Assembly: GCA_033725935.1 (NCBI GenBank)
Contig: MU867086.1
Location: 310,001 to 374,000 of the forward strand
Direction: 5' to 3'
DNA from: Cladorrhinum sp. PSN259
Lineage: Eukaryota; Ascomycota; Sordariomycetes; Sordariales; Podosporaceae
DNA: 64,000 nucleotides
Shown: in pieces, positions 32,384 through 43,263 of the stretch
Layout: each line of letters begins with the position of its first letter
Position numbering within the stretch: the first letter of the stretch is position 1
Notes under the pieces: model-generated
Database searches by the model: none
What the model saw: only the letters and a program-made list of their open reading frames with translations
What the model was told of the DNA's origin: nothing
Program-made: the position numbers and the translations under genes

Positions 32384-33829
32384 ATGACCGTAATTGCAGC
32401 AGGTGCTGTGGCAGGAGCGGTTGTGATGGCAAGAGCGGCTGCCTTGTTAATAAACTTGCTCGCAGCGGAGAGGATACGACGTGATGCGTTCTACCGCGAA
32501 CAGGGGATAAACACTCCAGTTCCTACCGGGACGCCCAGGAGGAAGCGACAAGCAGCCCGCATTCGCCGTCGACGCCAAAAGCCCAATGTCAAGTCACGGC
32601 AATCTCAAAAACCACAATTCGGATTTGCGGCCGCCATGAAGAGCAATGAATATGGCAGCTTGGTGTACAGACTACCGCAGCGAGTTATGGTGCGTCTAAT
32701 GTCGTTCCTTGATCCAGTCGGTCTGCAATGTCTTCGGCGGACATTTCGGGCATTCTTTGTGGATTTCCAAAAGTCTCTTGGTCCATGCATTTGACAGACT
32801 CTCAATGCATGGCTCTGACGGCACTTGTACGACCGGAAGGATACTGTGCTGACTGCAACGCTGCACGCCGGGCCCCCAGCTGGCATCGGAAGGCCAACTA
32901 TGCCACAAAGAGGTACCTTTGGTGTTCTGTTTGCCGCGCCCACCACCCCGGCTGTCTATTCACGCCTGCCTAGCGTAGGGCTGAACCTCGATTGTACTTG
33001 GTCAACGACATTACATCCGGTATTGGCATCAAGCTCTGCTGGAGCCCACATTTGAGCCTCGCCCCTATCGAGAGGGCAACAAACTGTCCCGCCAAAGCAC
33101 TTACCGCCATGTTTCAAGGGTTAAGACGACACCAAACAAAATTCATCTGCCCAAAATTGGGGCCAGGTCAGGACCTTGAGGCGAGATTATTCGATCCGAA
33201 CAGCTGTGGCTGTTTGATATACAACCAACTTGAAAGGCTGGGTGCAGGTTGGTGTTGGAATACGCGACCTCGGGTCTCTGGAACGTCTGCCCTTTCTCAG
33301 CATGGTTGCACTCATGAGCAGCGAAATACATCGCCGCTTTGTTCCATCTTGCGGGTTCAAGAGCATCGGCAGCATCAGCAGAATGCTCACCCTCGGCACA
33401 GGAAGCTTACCAAGCAAGTTCAGCAACGCGCTCAAGAGTCTTCCTCCCACACTGTCACCCAGTATGGGGGATCGGCTCTTTGTATGGCTGCAACTGTCAG
33501 GGATTGGTAAGTAACTCCGAGTCCCTATCCATTTCACCGTCATCTAAACGATCGGCTAACATCTGTGAAATAGTCCAGCCGATGGTGAATGCTTGCAGGC
33601 GGAATTTTCTCGGACAATATGGCTGGAGAGAGAGGCACTGATAAATGACACGGCGCCCTGCAGCAGCTGGTTTCAAGCTCTCGATCCCGAGTCATATCAG
33701 GCAAAGAATGATAGGAAGGGGTTTGGACTATATTGGTGCCGAGACTGGTCATGTCGGAATTATTGGAGATTTACGCGATCAAGGCTCCGCTCGGTTCTTG
33801 ATGATGAGGATTATACTCGCGTATTCTGA
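32384..33829 (+). pseudogene. Decayed F-box protein gene
   Basis: The F-box (VYRLPQRVMVRLMSFLDP then LQCLRRTFRAFF) sits in one frame up to the TGA at 32792-32794. The rest of the protein continues in the next frame from about 32765: a CADC...CSVC...HPGC zinc-like block, then FICPKLGPG, LFDPNSCGCLIY and, after a clean 67-bp intron (GTAAGT...CTAAC...TAG, 33507-33573), WFQALDPESY and WCRDWSCRNYW. These blocks match a fungal F-box family whose C-terminal half binds metal. Two lesions are visible: a frameshift near 32757-32795 and an in-frame TAG at 32971-32973, where the family usually has Gln (a single C-to-T change at CpA). Start taken at 32384; 32636 is an alternative. Sequencing error cannot be excluded for the frameshift. 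Confidence 0.7.
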
Positions 33830-34645
33830 AGATCATGGTTGATGGCAGTAGCGGATGGGGCAGATGCTGTGAATATGATGTGACTGAGTACTAGTTTTAT
33901 ATTTAACGACAACCCCCTACCCGAGTCGTTTACAAAGCTACTGATGTGTGCCAGGTTAGCAACATACGAAGCTAGCAACCCATCCTCACCTGTGAATTTA
34001 ATGAAAGGAGGAACCAAGAATGAAAATGGATGCTCCTTTGATTCTTTTATTACCTATGATTGCAATGTTGTTCTTCACACGTGTTAAATTTCCCACCAGG
34101 CATAACTAACTCTCTCCCCTGTTCTAACTTTTACAATGGATTGGTATAAAAGAAAAGAATCTTGTTATTACTACAACTCCCTGTATTTTGACTTGTGCTA
34201 TAAACCACCTTTGATCATCCGCCCTCCCACCATCCATCCGGACTGTCAACCCACTCATCCGCCTACGGATTCGCCCATCCGCGGCATCAAATCCAAGTCG
34301 TTCGCTTCCCATTCCTCATTTATCATATCTTGTTCCACCTCATTAACCACAACCATGCCCTACTGACGCAAGCCTGACCGTCTCATCTACTCTTTAATCC
34401 CAGACGGCACCTAAATAGGCGTAGGACCTCAGCATGGACCGCAGCCAGAGTTCACCATATGCATTGATGTCAAATTCGTATCAGTGTCCTATCAAACAAT
34501 CAATACCAGACGGAACCGACATAAATATTGATACCCAGTTATTTTCAAGTAGGGACACGTAAACATAGTAACCATTCACCCAATAACACAAACATTAATC
34601 AATAATCAGATCCTCTTCCCAGAGGAACCTACCACCCCCTTCCCT
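33830..34645. other. Intergenic region, no gene seen
   Basis: About 800 bp of AT-rich sequence between convergent genes. No promoter or protein-like frame. Confidence 0.55.
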
Positions 34646-35464
34646 TCATGCCTTTGCACTCTTCCCCACAACATTCCCCTCATACTCCTCCACCTCACAA
34701 ACAAACAAAAAGATCTCTCCCTGGTCCCAAGTCATGCACCGTTTCCCCTTTGAGTGATCTTCCCTATCCAGCCATCCACCGCTCATCCAGTCGTGCTTCC
34801 ACACTACGGGCAGCCTGACCCTCTTCATCCCTTCTTCCTCCGTTTCCCATTTCGACACCTCTGGCCCATAATCGCCTTCCCGAACTTGATCCGCGTCCTT
34901 CTGGCCTTTCCACACCTTGGGTCCTTCGCGCAGGTGGCCACCATAGAGATAATCCCTCACCGCCTTGACGAGCTCTCCCTTTGTGACGCCACTGGCATTC
35001 TCAATAGTAATGTTCGGTTTGCAGTCCGGCAGACAGCAGGGACAGCAGCCGACGTCGTAATCCCCAAGATTAAATATCATGACTGTGAATTTGGGGCAGG
35101 GAGGGTCCGTCATGAACTGCGGAACGTCCGGATTGGCCTCAACTTCGAGGAGAATCTTAGTGAGTATGTCGTGCCAGTAGAGGCGAAAGGCCTCCCATCC
35201 TTCATCTGAACGGGGACTGGACGCGACGGTTTCAGGGGTCCAGGCTGATCTGATTGCGTTGACCGTTGGCTCGAAGCATTCGCGGCTTTCGGGATCGTCC
35301 TCGTATTCAACTTCGTCTTTGGTTTCTTCGCCAAGGGGTTTCTCTTCTTCTGGCTCAGATGTTTCTTCTTCTGAATCAGAATCGGAGACTGTGTCGAGCA
35401 CTTCTGGCTCTGCATTTTGCGGTTGCGAACCATTTTCGGAGTTAAGCTCAACTTGTTCCGTCAT
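34646..35464 (-). CDS. Acidic protein with CPCCLP motif, paralogue of 7468-8094
   Basis: Intronless, 272 residues, ATG at 35464. Residues 1-65 are strongly acidic (SDSDSEEETSEPEEEK). The core repeats the blocks seen in the 7468-8094 protein in the same order: ECFEPTVNAIRSAW, VASSP, GWEAFRLYWHDIL, PDVPQFMTDPP, CCPCCLP, GVTKGELVKAVRDYLYG and LPVVWKHDWM. It then has a ~42-residue C-terminal extension (GGWLDREDHSKG...GEIFLFVCEVEEYEG) that the other copy lacks, plus a ~25-residue insert before the VVW block. No signal peptide or membrane segment. Not a family I can name; the pair is probably a dispersed duplication with the long form ancestral (inference). Confidence 0.8.
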   Translation of the reverse strand: MTEQVELNSENGSQPQNAEPEVLDTVSDSDSEEETSEPEEEKPLGEETKDEVEYEDDPESRECFEPTVNAIRSAWTPETVASSPRSDEGWEAFRLYWHDILTKILLEVEANPDVPQFMTDPPCPKFTVMIFNLGDYDVGCCPCCLPDCKPNITIENASGVTKGELVKAVRDYLYGGHLREGPKVWKGQKDADQVREGDYGPEVSKWETEEEGMKRVRLPVVWKHDWMSGGWLDREDHSKGKRCMTWDQGEIFLFVCEVEEYEGNVVGKSAKA

Positions 35465-36025
35465 TGTCGTCTTGGAGATATCTAATAAGATTGACTATTT
35501 TCAAAAGAGATATTTCGGAATGATAAAGGAGAAAGGAAACGGCCGATTGCTGAGTTCTTGTGCAGGTAATATGCAATAGAAACTGATTTGATAGGGTCCC
35601 ACATTTCGGAGGCCACCAGTTTCAAGTGCCCCACAGAGGCCGTTTTTTGGCCAAGGAGATAGCCGTCCTCAACTCGTCCTCGCCTGTCACACCGCGACCG
35701 AATATCCAAGCCCCTTGTCACACCGCCGCAGTCGGGTCTTATGTCTTGTATAGACCACCGTGTGAAGTTTGCATGCATACTGTTTCAGAGTAAAGCCACA
35801 AAATAATAGTATGAAAGTAGAGACTATGCTTTATATAGTCATGGTCTAGTAGTGCGGATATCTGTTCTATTTTGAAACGTCGAAAACGATTTTGCCTCGA
35901 GACTAAACAAAACAATCAAGACCAACAAGCATGACAAATCACTGCTGATGCGTTGTTAAATTATGACATTGCTTATTCGTATTTACTTGTATTACTCATT
36001 CATCATAATTATCCTAACGCTACTC
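35465..36025. other. Intergenic region, no gene seen
   Basis: About 560 bp: promoter of the minus-strand acidic gene on the left side and the 3' flank of the xylanase on the right. Confidence 0.55.
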
Positions 36026-37240
36026 TTACCACCGACGGGTCTTGTTGGTCAAAGCCTCAACGACACCGTCATAAGCAGGGTGCTTGCTCCAGTCCTCAAA
36101 CCAAAGAAGCGCAGCGCCCTCACCGGTAAAGACGTGGGGAACCCAGCTGAAGGGGTCATAAAAGTCCCAGATGGTAACGCCAATGCATCCCTTGACTTGC
36201 ACGCAGGCACCGACGACCTTGAGATAAAAGTGTTAGCTTGGGTCAAGCATGAAGATTTCACATAGAGATACTCACGTTCTTGTAAGCCTGCTTTTGCTGG
36301 GCAAGGTTGGTAGCATTCGCAGGAGTGTGAAGGCGGATATCCAATTCGGTAAGAGCAACCTCAACGCCCAACTTGGCAAAGCCGCGAATGGCGTCAATGT
36401 GCTGGTCGAGAGTAGGGGGCGCCTCGGCAACGAGATGGGCCTGGAGACCAATACCGTCGATTCTGATTCTGTTCTTCTGGAGGAGACGGACAATGCGCTG
36501 GGCACCCTCGGTCTTGGCGCTGGGCCACTCGAGGTTGTAGTCGTTGTAGTACAACTTGGCCTTGGGGTCGACCTTGGCAGCCGTCTTGAAGGCCAGAGTG
36601 AGGTACTCCTCGCCGAGAACCTTGTAGAAGACGGACTCGCGGTAGGTGCCGTCCTCGTTGAGGGCCTCGTTCACGACGTCCCAGGCGTAGCACTGGCCCT
36701 TCCAGGCATTGGCCACACGGGTGACGTGGGAGACGATGATCTGGCGGATCTCGTCCTTGGTCCAGTCCTCCTTGGCTTCAACCCAAGGGGCAAGCTGGGA
36801 GTGCCAGACAAGAGCGTGGCATCTGAGGTACATGCCGGCCTTGCGGGCCTTGGAGGTGACGATGTTGCCCTCGGTGAAGTTGAAGACGCCTCGTTCGGGT
36901 TCGGTGAAGAGCCACTGTTGTCATTGTCTGTCAGCATCTTGGTGGGAGGAATGAGGACTTTTGATAGGATGCTGCTCACCTTTTGACCGTTGGTAGGAGT
37001 GGTCTGGCCGAACTCACCCGACTTCCACATGATCTCGTCGTACTTGGGGTACTGCTCGACATAAGGGGCTCTCTCGCGGAAACCGGGAGAGTCAGTGGCA
37101 GCACCAAAGTACTTGAGACCAGCCTTCTTGGCGTAGAAGTCGAGTCCCTTGCCCTGGCCATTGCCCTTGCCGCCGGTGGGCGAGGCAACGGCCAAGGGCA
37201 GAGCTGAGAGGAGAAACGAGGTGACCGAAGGGAGATGCAT
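36026..37240 (-). CDS. Endo-1,4-beta-xylanase, GH10, secreted
   Basis: Three exons on the minus strand: 37240-36980, 36914-36276 and 36217-36026, with introns of 65 bp (GTGAGC...CAACAG) and 58 bp (GTGAGT...CTCAAG); 363 residues. Residues 1-19 are a signal peptide (LLSALPLAVAS), followed by a short Gly/Lys linker and a GH10 (beta/alpha)8 catalytic domain. The acid/base Glu is E170 in WDVVNEAL and the nucleophile E277 in ALTELDIR; the substrate-binding motif CHALVWHSQ and the WDFYDPFSW segment are intact. No CBM1 is attached. The enzyme cleaves internal beta-1,4 bonds of plant xylan outside the cell with retention. It is expected to be under carbon repression; CreA-type SYGGRG sites occur upstream. 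Confidence 0.95.
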
Positions 37241-38912
37241 CTTGACTTGAGGGATCGTCCTTGAGGGAGAAGGATGCAGAGGCGTGTTGACCGAACACTG
37301 GGGAGAAGCTCGCTTTATGGACTTGAACACACACAACCACGATCCACCGTTGCCCCCATTCCCCATCCCCCCATCGCATCTGGGTCTAGCCGATGGAACT
37401 CTGGTTACCTTTTCCGCGTGCCATGACCCTTGGACGGATGGCTGGATGTTACCTTCGCCTCCTCTCTCCCGGGGAGCTGGGATCGGATTTGCACAGAGAA
37501 TGGACCGCAAACCGAGGGAGGTGTCGTGCATGCGGCGATGGTGGTTTGGCGTTACCTAATTCGGGGATTGCGGCACTTCGGGGCCGTAATCCGAACCGGG
37601 CATCTGGGCGCCCAGCCGGGATGGTGGGCCACACTCGATCGGGATGGAAGTCATTTCGGGTGGAAGATGGCAATGTTCATTCAGCCGGATGCCAACCGCT
37701 TGAGTGGCGAGGGAATACCAATGCTGCCCAGAGAACGGGTATGATCGGGAGGTCGCTTGGTTCCGATGCTAGGGCGAGAGAGGCGGCCGGGTAAATGCAA
37801 TTGCAGCGGTTCTTTCAATTTTGCCGCAAAACGGGACGACTTGGCGAGAAGTCCGGTGGGAAAGGGGCATTGTTCTCCAACTCAGATCTGGCCATGTCGC
37901 GTAGAGGGGTGGTGATGGGATGACTTGACTTCGATCCGATAGATTAAATGCAGGAACGGGTGCTAATATTATCTGAGGCATAAATGTTCATCACCACAAT
38001 TGTCTTGACGAAAAAAAGGAAGGCAAATCACAAGGTAGCAATGTGTTGAGAGAAACAGTCGAGGTTCCCTTGCAAGTTACGGTGCAAGGTTGGAGAAGAC
38101 GCGGGGAACGCGGACGCCCGGGGAAGGTACCCACTCTAAGTTTGGAGAAGGTTGCGTGCCCCGGACTTTGATCAGATCAAAGTCACATGTTTTTTTTATG
38201 TAAGCCATTTGGGAGACTTGAAGTTCCGGGGTTCAACACCCACACAGCTTGGATCTCTAGTCTCCACTTCAGATATAAGAAGAACAAGATCTCCGCTTCC
38301 TGTCCAACCTCTATGATCCCCTCAATTCCGAGACTCCGTCGCAACCGGGGTGCCAAGGCCGTGACAGGAAAAGAGGAGAGCAATGGAGCATGTGGAAAGA
38401 CGACGGCGTCATCGGAGGATAGCTAAGCTTCCCATCGCATTCAGATGCGTCTCTCCAGAGTGAAGATTTTTTCTGTTACTTCTGAAACCGATGAAGGCAA
38501 GCACTTTTTTCAGGAAGTAATTAAATACGCTGCAGAATGCATTAGCCAACAAAGGGCATAAACCCTAACCCTGCAAACGTCTGATAGGTTGAGCTTAGGT
38601 GACATCATGGAATCATGACGTCAGCGAAAGAGAGATTCAGCAACAAACTCGGCCGAGGACCCATTGGCCAGTGGTTCGTGAACGTCATGGAAGTTTCCGC
38701 CGGTTGCAGGTAGCATAGAAACCGGTGTTTGTTCAATTTGGTTCTCCATCACAAGCAAACAAAAACCTCCTCCTCATCCGCCAATTGCTGTTTACTGAAC
38801 CAATCTTCCATCTTCTTCAACAACACAGGCAACAATTTCATCACCTCTTCTCATTTTCCTCATCTACCACTCACATACCTATCCATCTATCGTCCGAAAG
38901 CACATCGTCACA
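37241..38912. other. Divergent promoter region of xylanase and mitochondrial protein genes
   Basis: About 1.7 kb without a gene. On the xylanase side there are SYGGRG CreA-like hexamers at 37298-37303 and 37469-37474 and a weak CATAAAG at about 37312-37318 (minus). On the right side is a perfect CRE palindrome at 38616-38623. Confidence 0.5.
38616..38623. promoter_or_regulatory. Perfect CRE/ATF palindrome
   Basis: TGACGTCA, about 290 bp upstream of the mitochondrial LEA-like gene. This is the consensus site of CREB/ATF bZIP factors (fungal Atf1 type, stress responses). Function at this position is inferred. Confidence 0.4.
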
Positions 38913-40238
38913 ATGTCCTCTGTTCAACGACTTTCCACCCGCGCCGCCGGCATCAAGCCAACCCCCCGCGTCGCCCAACTTGTCCGTGCCAACAGAGCTC
39001 CCCGGCGCTTCCAGTCGACGACATCCGAAGCCGCCTCAAAAGCTAGCCATGCTGCATCCCAAGCCGGCAATGCCGCAAGCCATGCTGCCGCTGGTAGCTC
39101 CGGCCACTTTGCTGCCGGCCTGGCGGGTGGTATCGCAGGAGCCGCTCTGCTCTACGGCATCTACACCCAGACTCCATCGGGCAAGATGATGAGCACGATG
39201 AACACAACCATCAAGGAGACGAACAAGAAGTACGAGCAGGTGGCGGCCAAGCTCAAGGAGAAGACTCCTTCGACCGATGAGGCGCTCGGCAAGATCAAGG
39301 AGGTCTGCTACACATACGTTTTCTGGGTACCAGGCGGCAAGCAATACGTCGACACTGCGTTCAAGGACATTGAGAACATCCGCGACTCCAACAAGGAGGA
39401 GGTTGACAAGCTCGTCAGCGAGACATACACCGAGTTTCAGAAGATTGCAGCTGCCGGTCTGACGATGGAGGCTGCTCACCGGGCGTGGGATGCACTCGCC
39501 AAGCTCGGGCAGAGACTCGCCAACTTGGCGAGCAATGCTTCAGAGCAGCTGTTGGACAACCACCCACAACTCAAGGAGAAACTGGGCGGTAACATCGACC
39601 AGCTAAAGCAACTAGGCGCACAGTACGGCCCCGAGGCTAAGAAAATTGCCGACGACACGTGGAATCAGATCAACGACATCATCAAGACTGGCTTCTCGAC
39701 TGAGAACATCGAGAAGATCCGCAAGCTCGTGGACGAGAAGACGCAACAAGTTCGCAAGCTCGCAGATCAGGCGTGGGACAAGGGCCTTGAGCAGGCAAAG
39801 CCGTGGCTCGACAAGAACCCCAAGGTCCGCGACCTCATCAACAACAACAAGGACATTCTCAAGCAGGGCAACGCCACCACTTTGTTCGAGAAGCTCAAGT
39901 CGATGTCTGAGGGCGGAGACAGCAGCAAGCTGGAGGATTACGTCAAGCAGGCCGTCGAAAAGGCCAAGGAGAGCGGAAGTAAGAGCAAGAGTTGGTCAAG
40001 CACCTTGATGGGTGGCGGTGGCAGCTTTGCGGCGCTCGGTCAGTTCCTCGGGTCGTCTGGATCTGAGGCCACCCAAAAGGTCAAGGACAACATTGGCGTT
40101 CTCAGCGAGGTGGTTAAGAAGCACTCGGATGAGGGCCAGAAGCTGTTGGAGGAGACCAAGGAGGACTTGAAGAAGCTGCTCGAGGAGAAGGCGAAAAAGG
40201 CACAGAAGATTGCCGAAGCCGCTAGCAAGGGCCAATAA
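38913..40238 (+). CDS. Mitochondrial LEA/apolipoprotein-like helical protein
   Basis: Intronless, 441 residues. Residues 1-34 are Arg-rich and lack acids, a typical mitochondrial presequence ending RRFQSTT. A Gly/Ala-rich hydrophobic segment follows (HFAAGLAGGIAGAALLYGIY, about 65-84), a likely inner-membrane anchor. The remainder is almost entirely charged amphipathic helix with Lys/Glu/Ala periodicity (EETKEDLKKLLEEKAKKAQK), resembling LEA proteins and apolipoproteins. Such proteins bind membranes or protect them under stress. I know similar uncharacterised proteins in ascomycetes but no established role. The upstream CRE site would fit stress regulation (inference). Confidence 0.8.
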   Translation: MSSVQRLSTRAAGIKPTPRVAQLVRANRAPRRFQSTTSEAASKASHAASQAGNAASHAAAGSSGHFAAGLAGGIAGAALLYGIYTQTPSGKMMSTMNTTIKETNKKYEQVAAKLKEKTPSTDEALGKIKEVCYTYVFWVPGGKQYVDTAFKDIENIRDSNKEEVDKLVSETYTEFQKIAAAGLTMEAAHRAWDALAKLGQRLANLASNASEQLLDNHPQLKEKLGGNIDQLKQLGAQYGPEAKKIADDTWNQINDIIKTGFSTENIEKIRKLVDEKTQQVRKLADQAWDKGLEQAKPWLDKNPKVRDLINNNKDILKQGNATTLFEKLKSMSEGGDSSKLEDYVKQAVEKAKESGSKSKSWSSTLMGGGGSFAALGQFLGSSGSEATQKVKDNIGVLSEVVKKHSDEGQKLLEETKEDLKKLLEEKAKKAQKIAEAASKGQ

Positions 40239-40654
40239 TCAAGTGGCACTTCTGGGGTTTAGGAGCGAGTTAGCATTATTTACTGTACGATAGGTATCTA
40301 GATGACCACAAAAGGTCCATTACGACAGCATTGATTGCAATTCATTGTTAATACAACAAAGGACGAAGGGAACTCCTCGGCTCCACTTAACCCGAGCATC
40401 CCACCACTCTCGGTGTTGCCGGCCTGTCCCGCAGTATGTGAGCTGTGTGCCGCTCCCCGCATTCGTCCTCCCACAGACCGCAGCGCCTCGATGCCCCACT
40501 TGCCAAGCACAGCCCGTGTAGACAATCATGACGACAAGCTGAAGTGAACAGACAGCAAGTGAAAAGGTGTTTGTATTCGCCGTCTCTGTGCCCTTTTCAT
40601 CTCCTTTTATCCCCCTTGAACAGATTTTCATCCGTGCAGCCACAGTCTGTGACC
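40239..40654. other. Short intergenic region
   Basis: 416 bp between two co-directional genes, holding the terminator of the first and the promoter of the LanC-like gene. No TATA box; CT-rich near 40575-40620. Confidence 0.5.
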
Positions 40655-41913
40655 ATGTTGACGGCAGCCATCAACCACGAGCAGCACGTCTTCAAACGGT
40701 ACATTGAGACGCCCGGGAAGTCGCAGACCGAACATCTCCTCACCATTGGTGACACTTCTGTCTACCTGCAGGGCGCCCTCGAAGACATCATTACGAACTA
40801 CCCGCCGAGATCTCGATACCCGCAGGAAGCACTCCAGGGGCTATGGTCCGGTCCCACGGGGCTTGCCTACCTTTTGCTGCGGGTCAGTTCCCTGAGGCCT
40901 GACTTGACTGTTTTGGGACAGGATGTGCTGCACTGGGCCAGGTGTTACATCTCCGGATCGAGGGGACATAATTTGAGACTGGGCAGTCACGGGTGCGGCG
41001 TCAGTGACGAGAAGTTGGCGTACGGGGCGGTCAAAGCTGCTGTCACCAAGCAAGTCGGCGACGTGAGGTCGTTCGTGCAGAGCGTGGAGCAGGTTTTGGG
41101 GGTTCACGAGTATCCGGATGAGAATTTGTACGGGAGGGCGGGGACCTTGTATCTGTTGAGGATGGTGAGGCACTGGGTTCCTGGGGAGGTGACGGAGAGG
41201 CTGGTCGATCCTTGCGTGGCGGAGATATCGAATACGATCATGAGCAAGGGGCCGCATTGGAAGTGGCATGGGCGGAGGTACTTGGGTGCTGTTCACGGGG
41301 ATATTGGGATTATCACGCAGCTGGTGTTGAGTAGTCCAGAATTGGCGCCGAGGTTGGAGACAATTGTTGAGAGGTTGTTGGGGATGCAGCTGCCTGACGG
41401 GAATTGGCCGAGCAGCGAGGAGAGCGGCGCGAATGGGAAGGGGTTGGTGCAGTTTTGTCATGGCGCTCCTGGGTTTGTTGTCAGTTTGTGGTCATTAAAG
41501 CCGCATTTTCCAAACTTGGAGGAGAAGATTGATCAGGCGGTCGAGAGAGGGAGAGCGTGTATTTGGGAACAGGGGATGCTTAAGAAGGAGCCCAATCTAT
41601 GTCATGGGATTTTTGGGAATGCCTTGTAAGTGTTTTCTCCTCCCATAAGCATTATGACTGCTGGCGGAGAGAAATACTGACCAGTTTTGACAGATGTCTT
41701 CCTGCCGGACCTCAGCGTAACCACTTCCTTGCTGTTGCAACACCAGAAAACATTGCGCACATGAAGAGCAACGATCCAACTGGGACGGTATTTGAGCGAG
41801 CTGATTACGGAAGATCATATTCCACTTTGACGAGTTACGCACCGTGTGCTGTCTGGACGTGGTTGGTTGCGCGAGAGGACGAACCAAACATTTTGGCTTA
41901 CAATGATATTTGA
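40655..41913 (+). CDS. LanC-like (LANCL) zinc protein
   Basis: Two exons, 40655-41625 and 41694-41913, with a 68-bp intron (GTAAGT...ACAG); 396 residues. The protein has the LanC-like alpha/alpha-toroid repeats, each with a Gly-rich turn (LWSGPTGLAYLLL; LYGRAGTLYLLRM; HGDIGIITQL; CHGAPGFVVSL; CHGIFGNAL). The zinc ligands of the family are present: Cys in CHGAPG (C268) and Cys-His in CHGIFG (C316, H317), with spacing like human LANCL1. Bacterial LanC cyclises lantibiotics; eukaryotic LANCLs add glutathione to dehydroalanine/dehydrobutyrine sites in damaged proteins. Cytosolic; no lantibiotic precursor gene is nearby, so a protein-repair-type role is likelier. Confidence 0.9.
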
Positions 41914-43263
41914 AGAATATATGGAGCGGAATGACTTTGCAGGTTAGACACAGTCGTCTTGGATATATATGAACCAAAGTTCTCGTTGTAAACTCAAAAG
42001 TTGATAATGATCCTGAGTTTCCCGGACATGCACTGAAATTCCTCACCTTCAGGCTAAGACCAACAATCCGCTCCAGCTATTAAGAGCAAAGATAGATGAA
42101 AACAACATCCCGGTAGACCTCCCCTGTAACCAAGGGATTAGATTTTCAGGCGTCAGCAGAACAACACTATTGACAAATTACCTTTTTTTTTCCCTAGGCA
42201 CGGCAAAGTGAAGTTAGTGTATCGGAACCGAAGATGTAGGCTTGAAAGAATTCCAGAGTCCCATCGGGTTTTGAGCGCAGTAATAGCTCGAAGTTCTTGA
42301 TTCCGCCAGTCATTCGTTTCACTCCTTATCACGCTTTTATATTCACAAAAATGAAGGATTTGGGTTTTATCGCCCTCACGGGTGTTGTGTTTTTGCACTC
42401 GACCACTGCAGGGTGTTGCTGAGGGGATACTTGTCTGAGAGGTATCCCGACCGGTGGTGATGATGCACCCGCTGAGTGTAATGCTAATCTGGCTGTCATC
42501 ATCACTCCTTCTGCTGTATAAGAGAAGCTGAGTCATTAACGGCTGCAATATACGATCACATTACCCACACTTGCTCTTACAGCGCTGTGACTGAGACTGT
42601 GACTCTCGTCAAAAGCGCCGCCGAGACTGCCCTGTTCACCGAAACCGTCAATAAAACAGTTTCAACCGAAACTCTACTCTGTACCGAGATTATAACAATC
42701 ACTGCAATCACCCAGACAGACCTCGTCTACGCCACCATCACCGAGGCTGTGACAGTGACCAACGTCGAGACAGCGTCATCGGTCATATGGACTTGGACTA
42801 TACAAGGCGGTAGAGCTTTAATTATCCGTAATGGTCTATGCTGTACCTCAGGAACAAAGTTAGACTAGACTTTTAGCGGAAGCTTGAGCTGAGCTTATTC
42901 CTTATTTCCATTTCTCAATAACGTCTGGGCTCAGTCATTATCTTACCAATGGCATCCTTTTTTACCCCTGCTCGAGCTAGGAGCAGGGTATATACTTAGC
43001 ACAGTTCAGCTGTCCCCACAGGATCTAGGCCCTCGGGTTTTCTGATAGTTATCCAATAGTTTGGACCTCGCGTATTCCCTTCAGGGGCAACACCAGCTTC
43101 AAGCTCATTAATCTGTTTTTGAACATCTGTAAGCTGGGTAGCAGGATTTGCTTCTTCACGATGTGAGGTAAAATATTTCTGTTCTTTTCTCCCGCCATAT
43201 CCTGGCAGTCACTCGTTTGAACCATCACCAGCACCACCACTTCTTTTCTTTATTGCACTTAAA
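41914..43263. other. Intergenic region with a possible gene relic
   Basis: About 1.35 kb. A Thr/Val-rich frame at 42583-42868, annotated separately, resembles the linker of the following gene. Otherwise I see nothing. Confidence 0.5.
42583..42868 (+). pseudogene. Possible relic of a Thr-rich secreted protein gene
   Basis: A stretch rich in TETVT and TITAIT motifs, preceded by a good splice acceptor (GCTCTTACAG, ending 42582). It resembles in style the start of exon 2 of the gene at 43264-44499. No matching signal-peptide exon or carbohydrate-binding C-terminus is found, so it may be a truncated duplicate. The similarity is compositional rather than clearly homologous. Confidence 0.3.

Noticed and set aside
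34646..35464. CPCCLP motif as a CRISPR- or thioredoxin-type active site
   Set aside because: The spacing and surrounding residues do not match thioredoxin CxxC or any nuclease motif.
38560..38577. Short CCCTAA-like pair suggesting telomeric repeat
   Set aside because: Only two imperfect units; expected by chance.
40655..41913. Lantibiotic biosynthesis cluster around the LanC-like gene
   Set aside because: No precursor peptide, LanB/LanM or exporter gene nearby; neighbours are unrelated.
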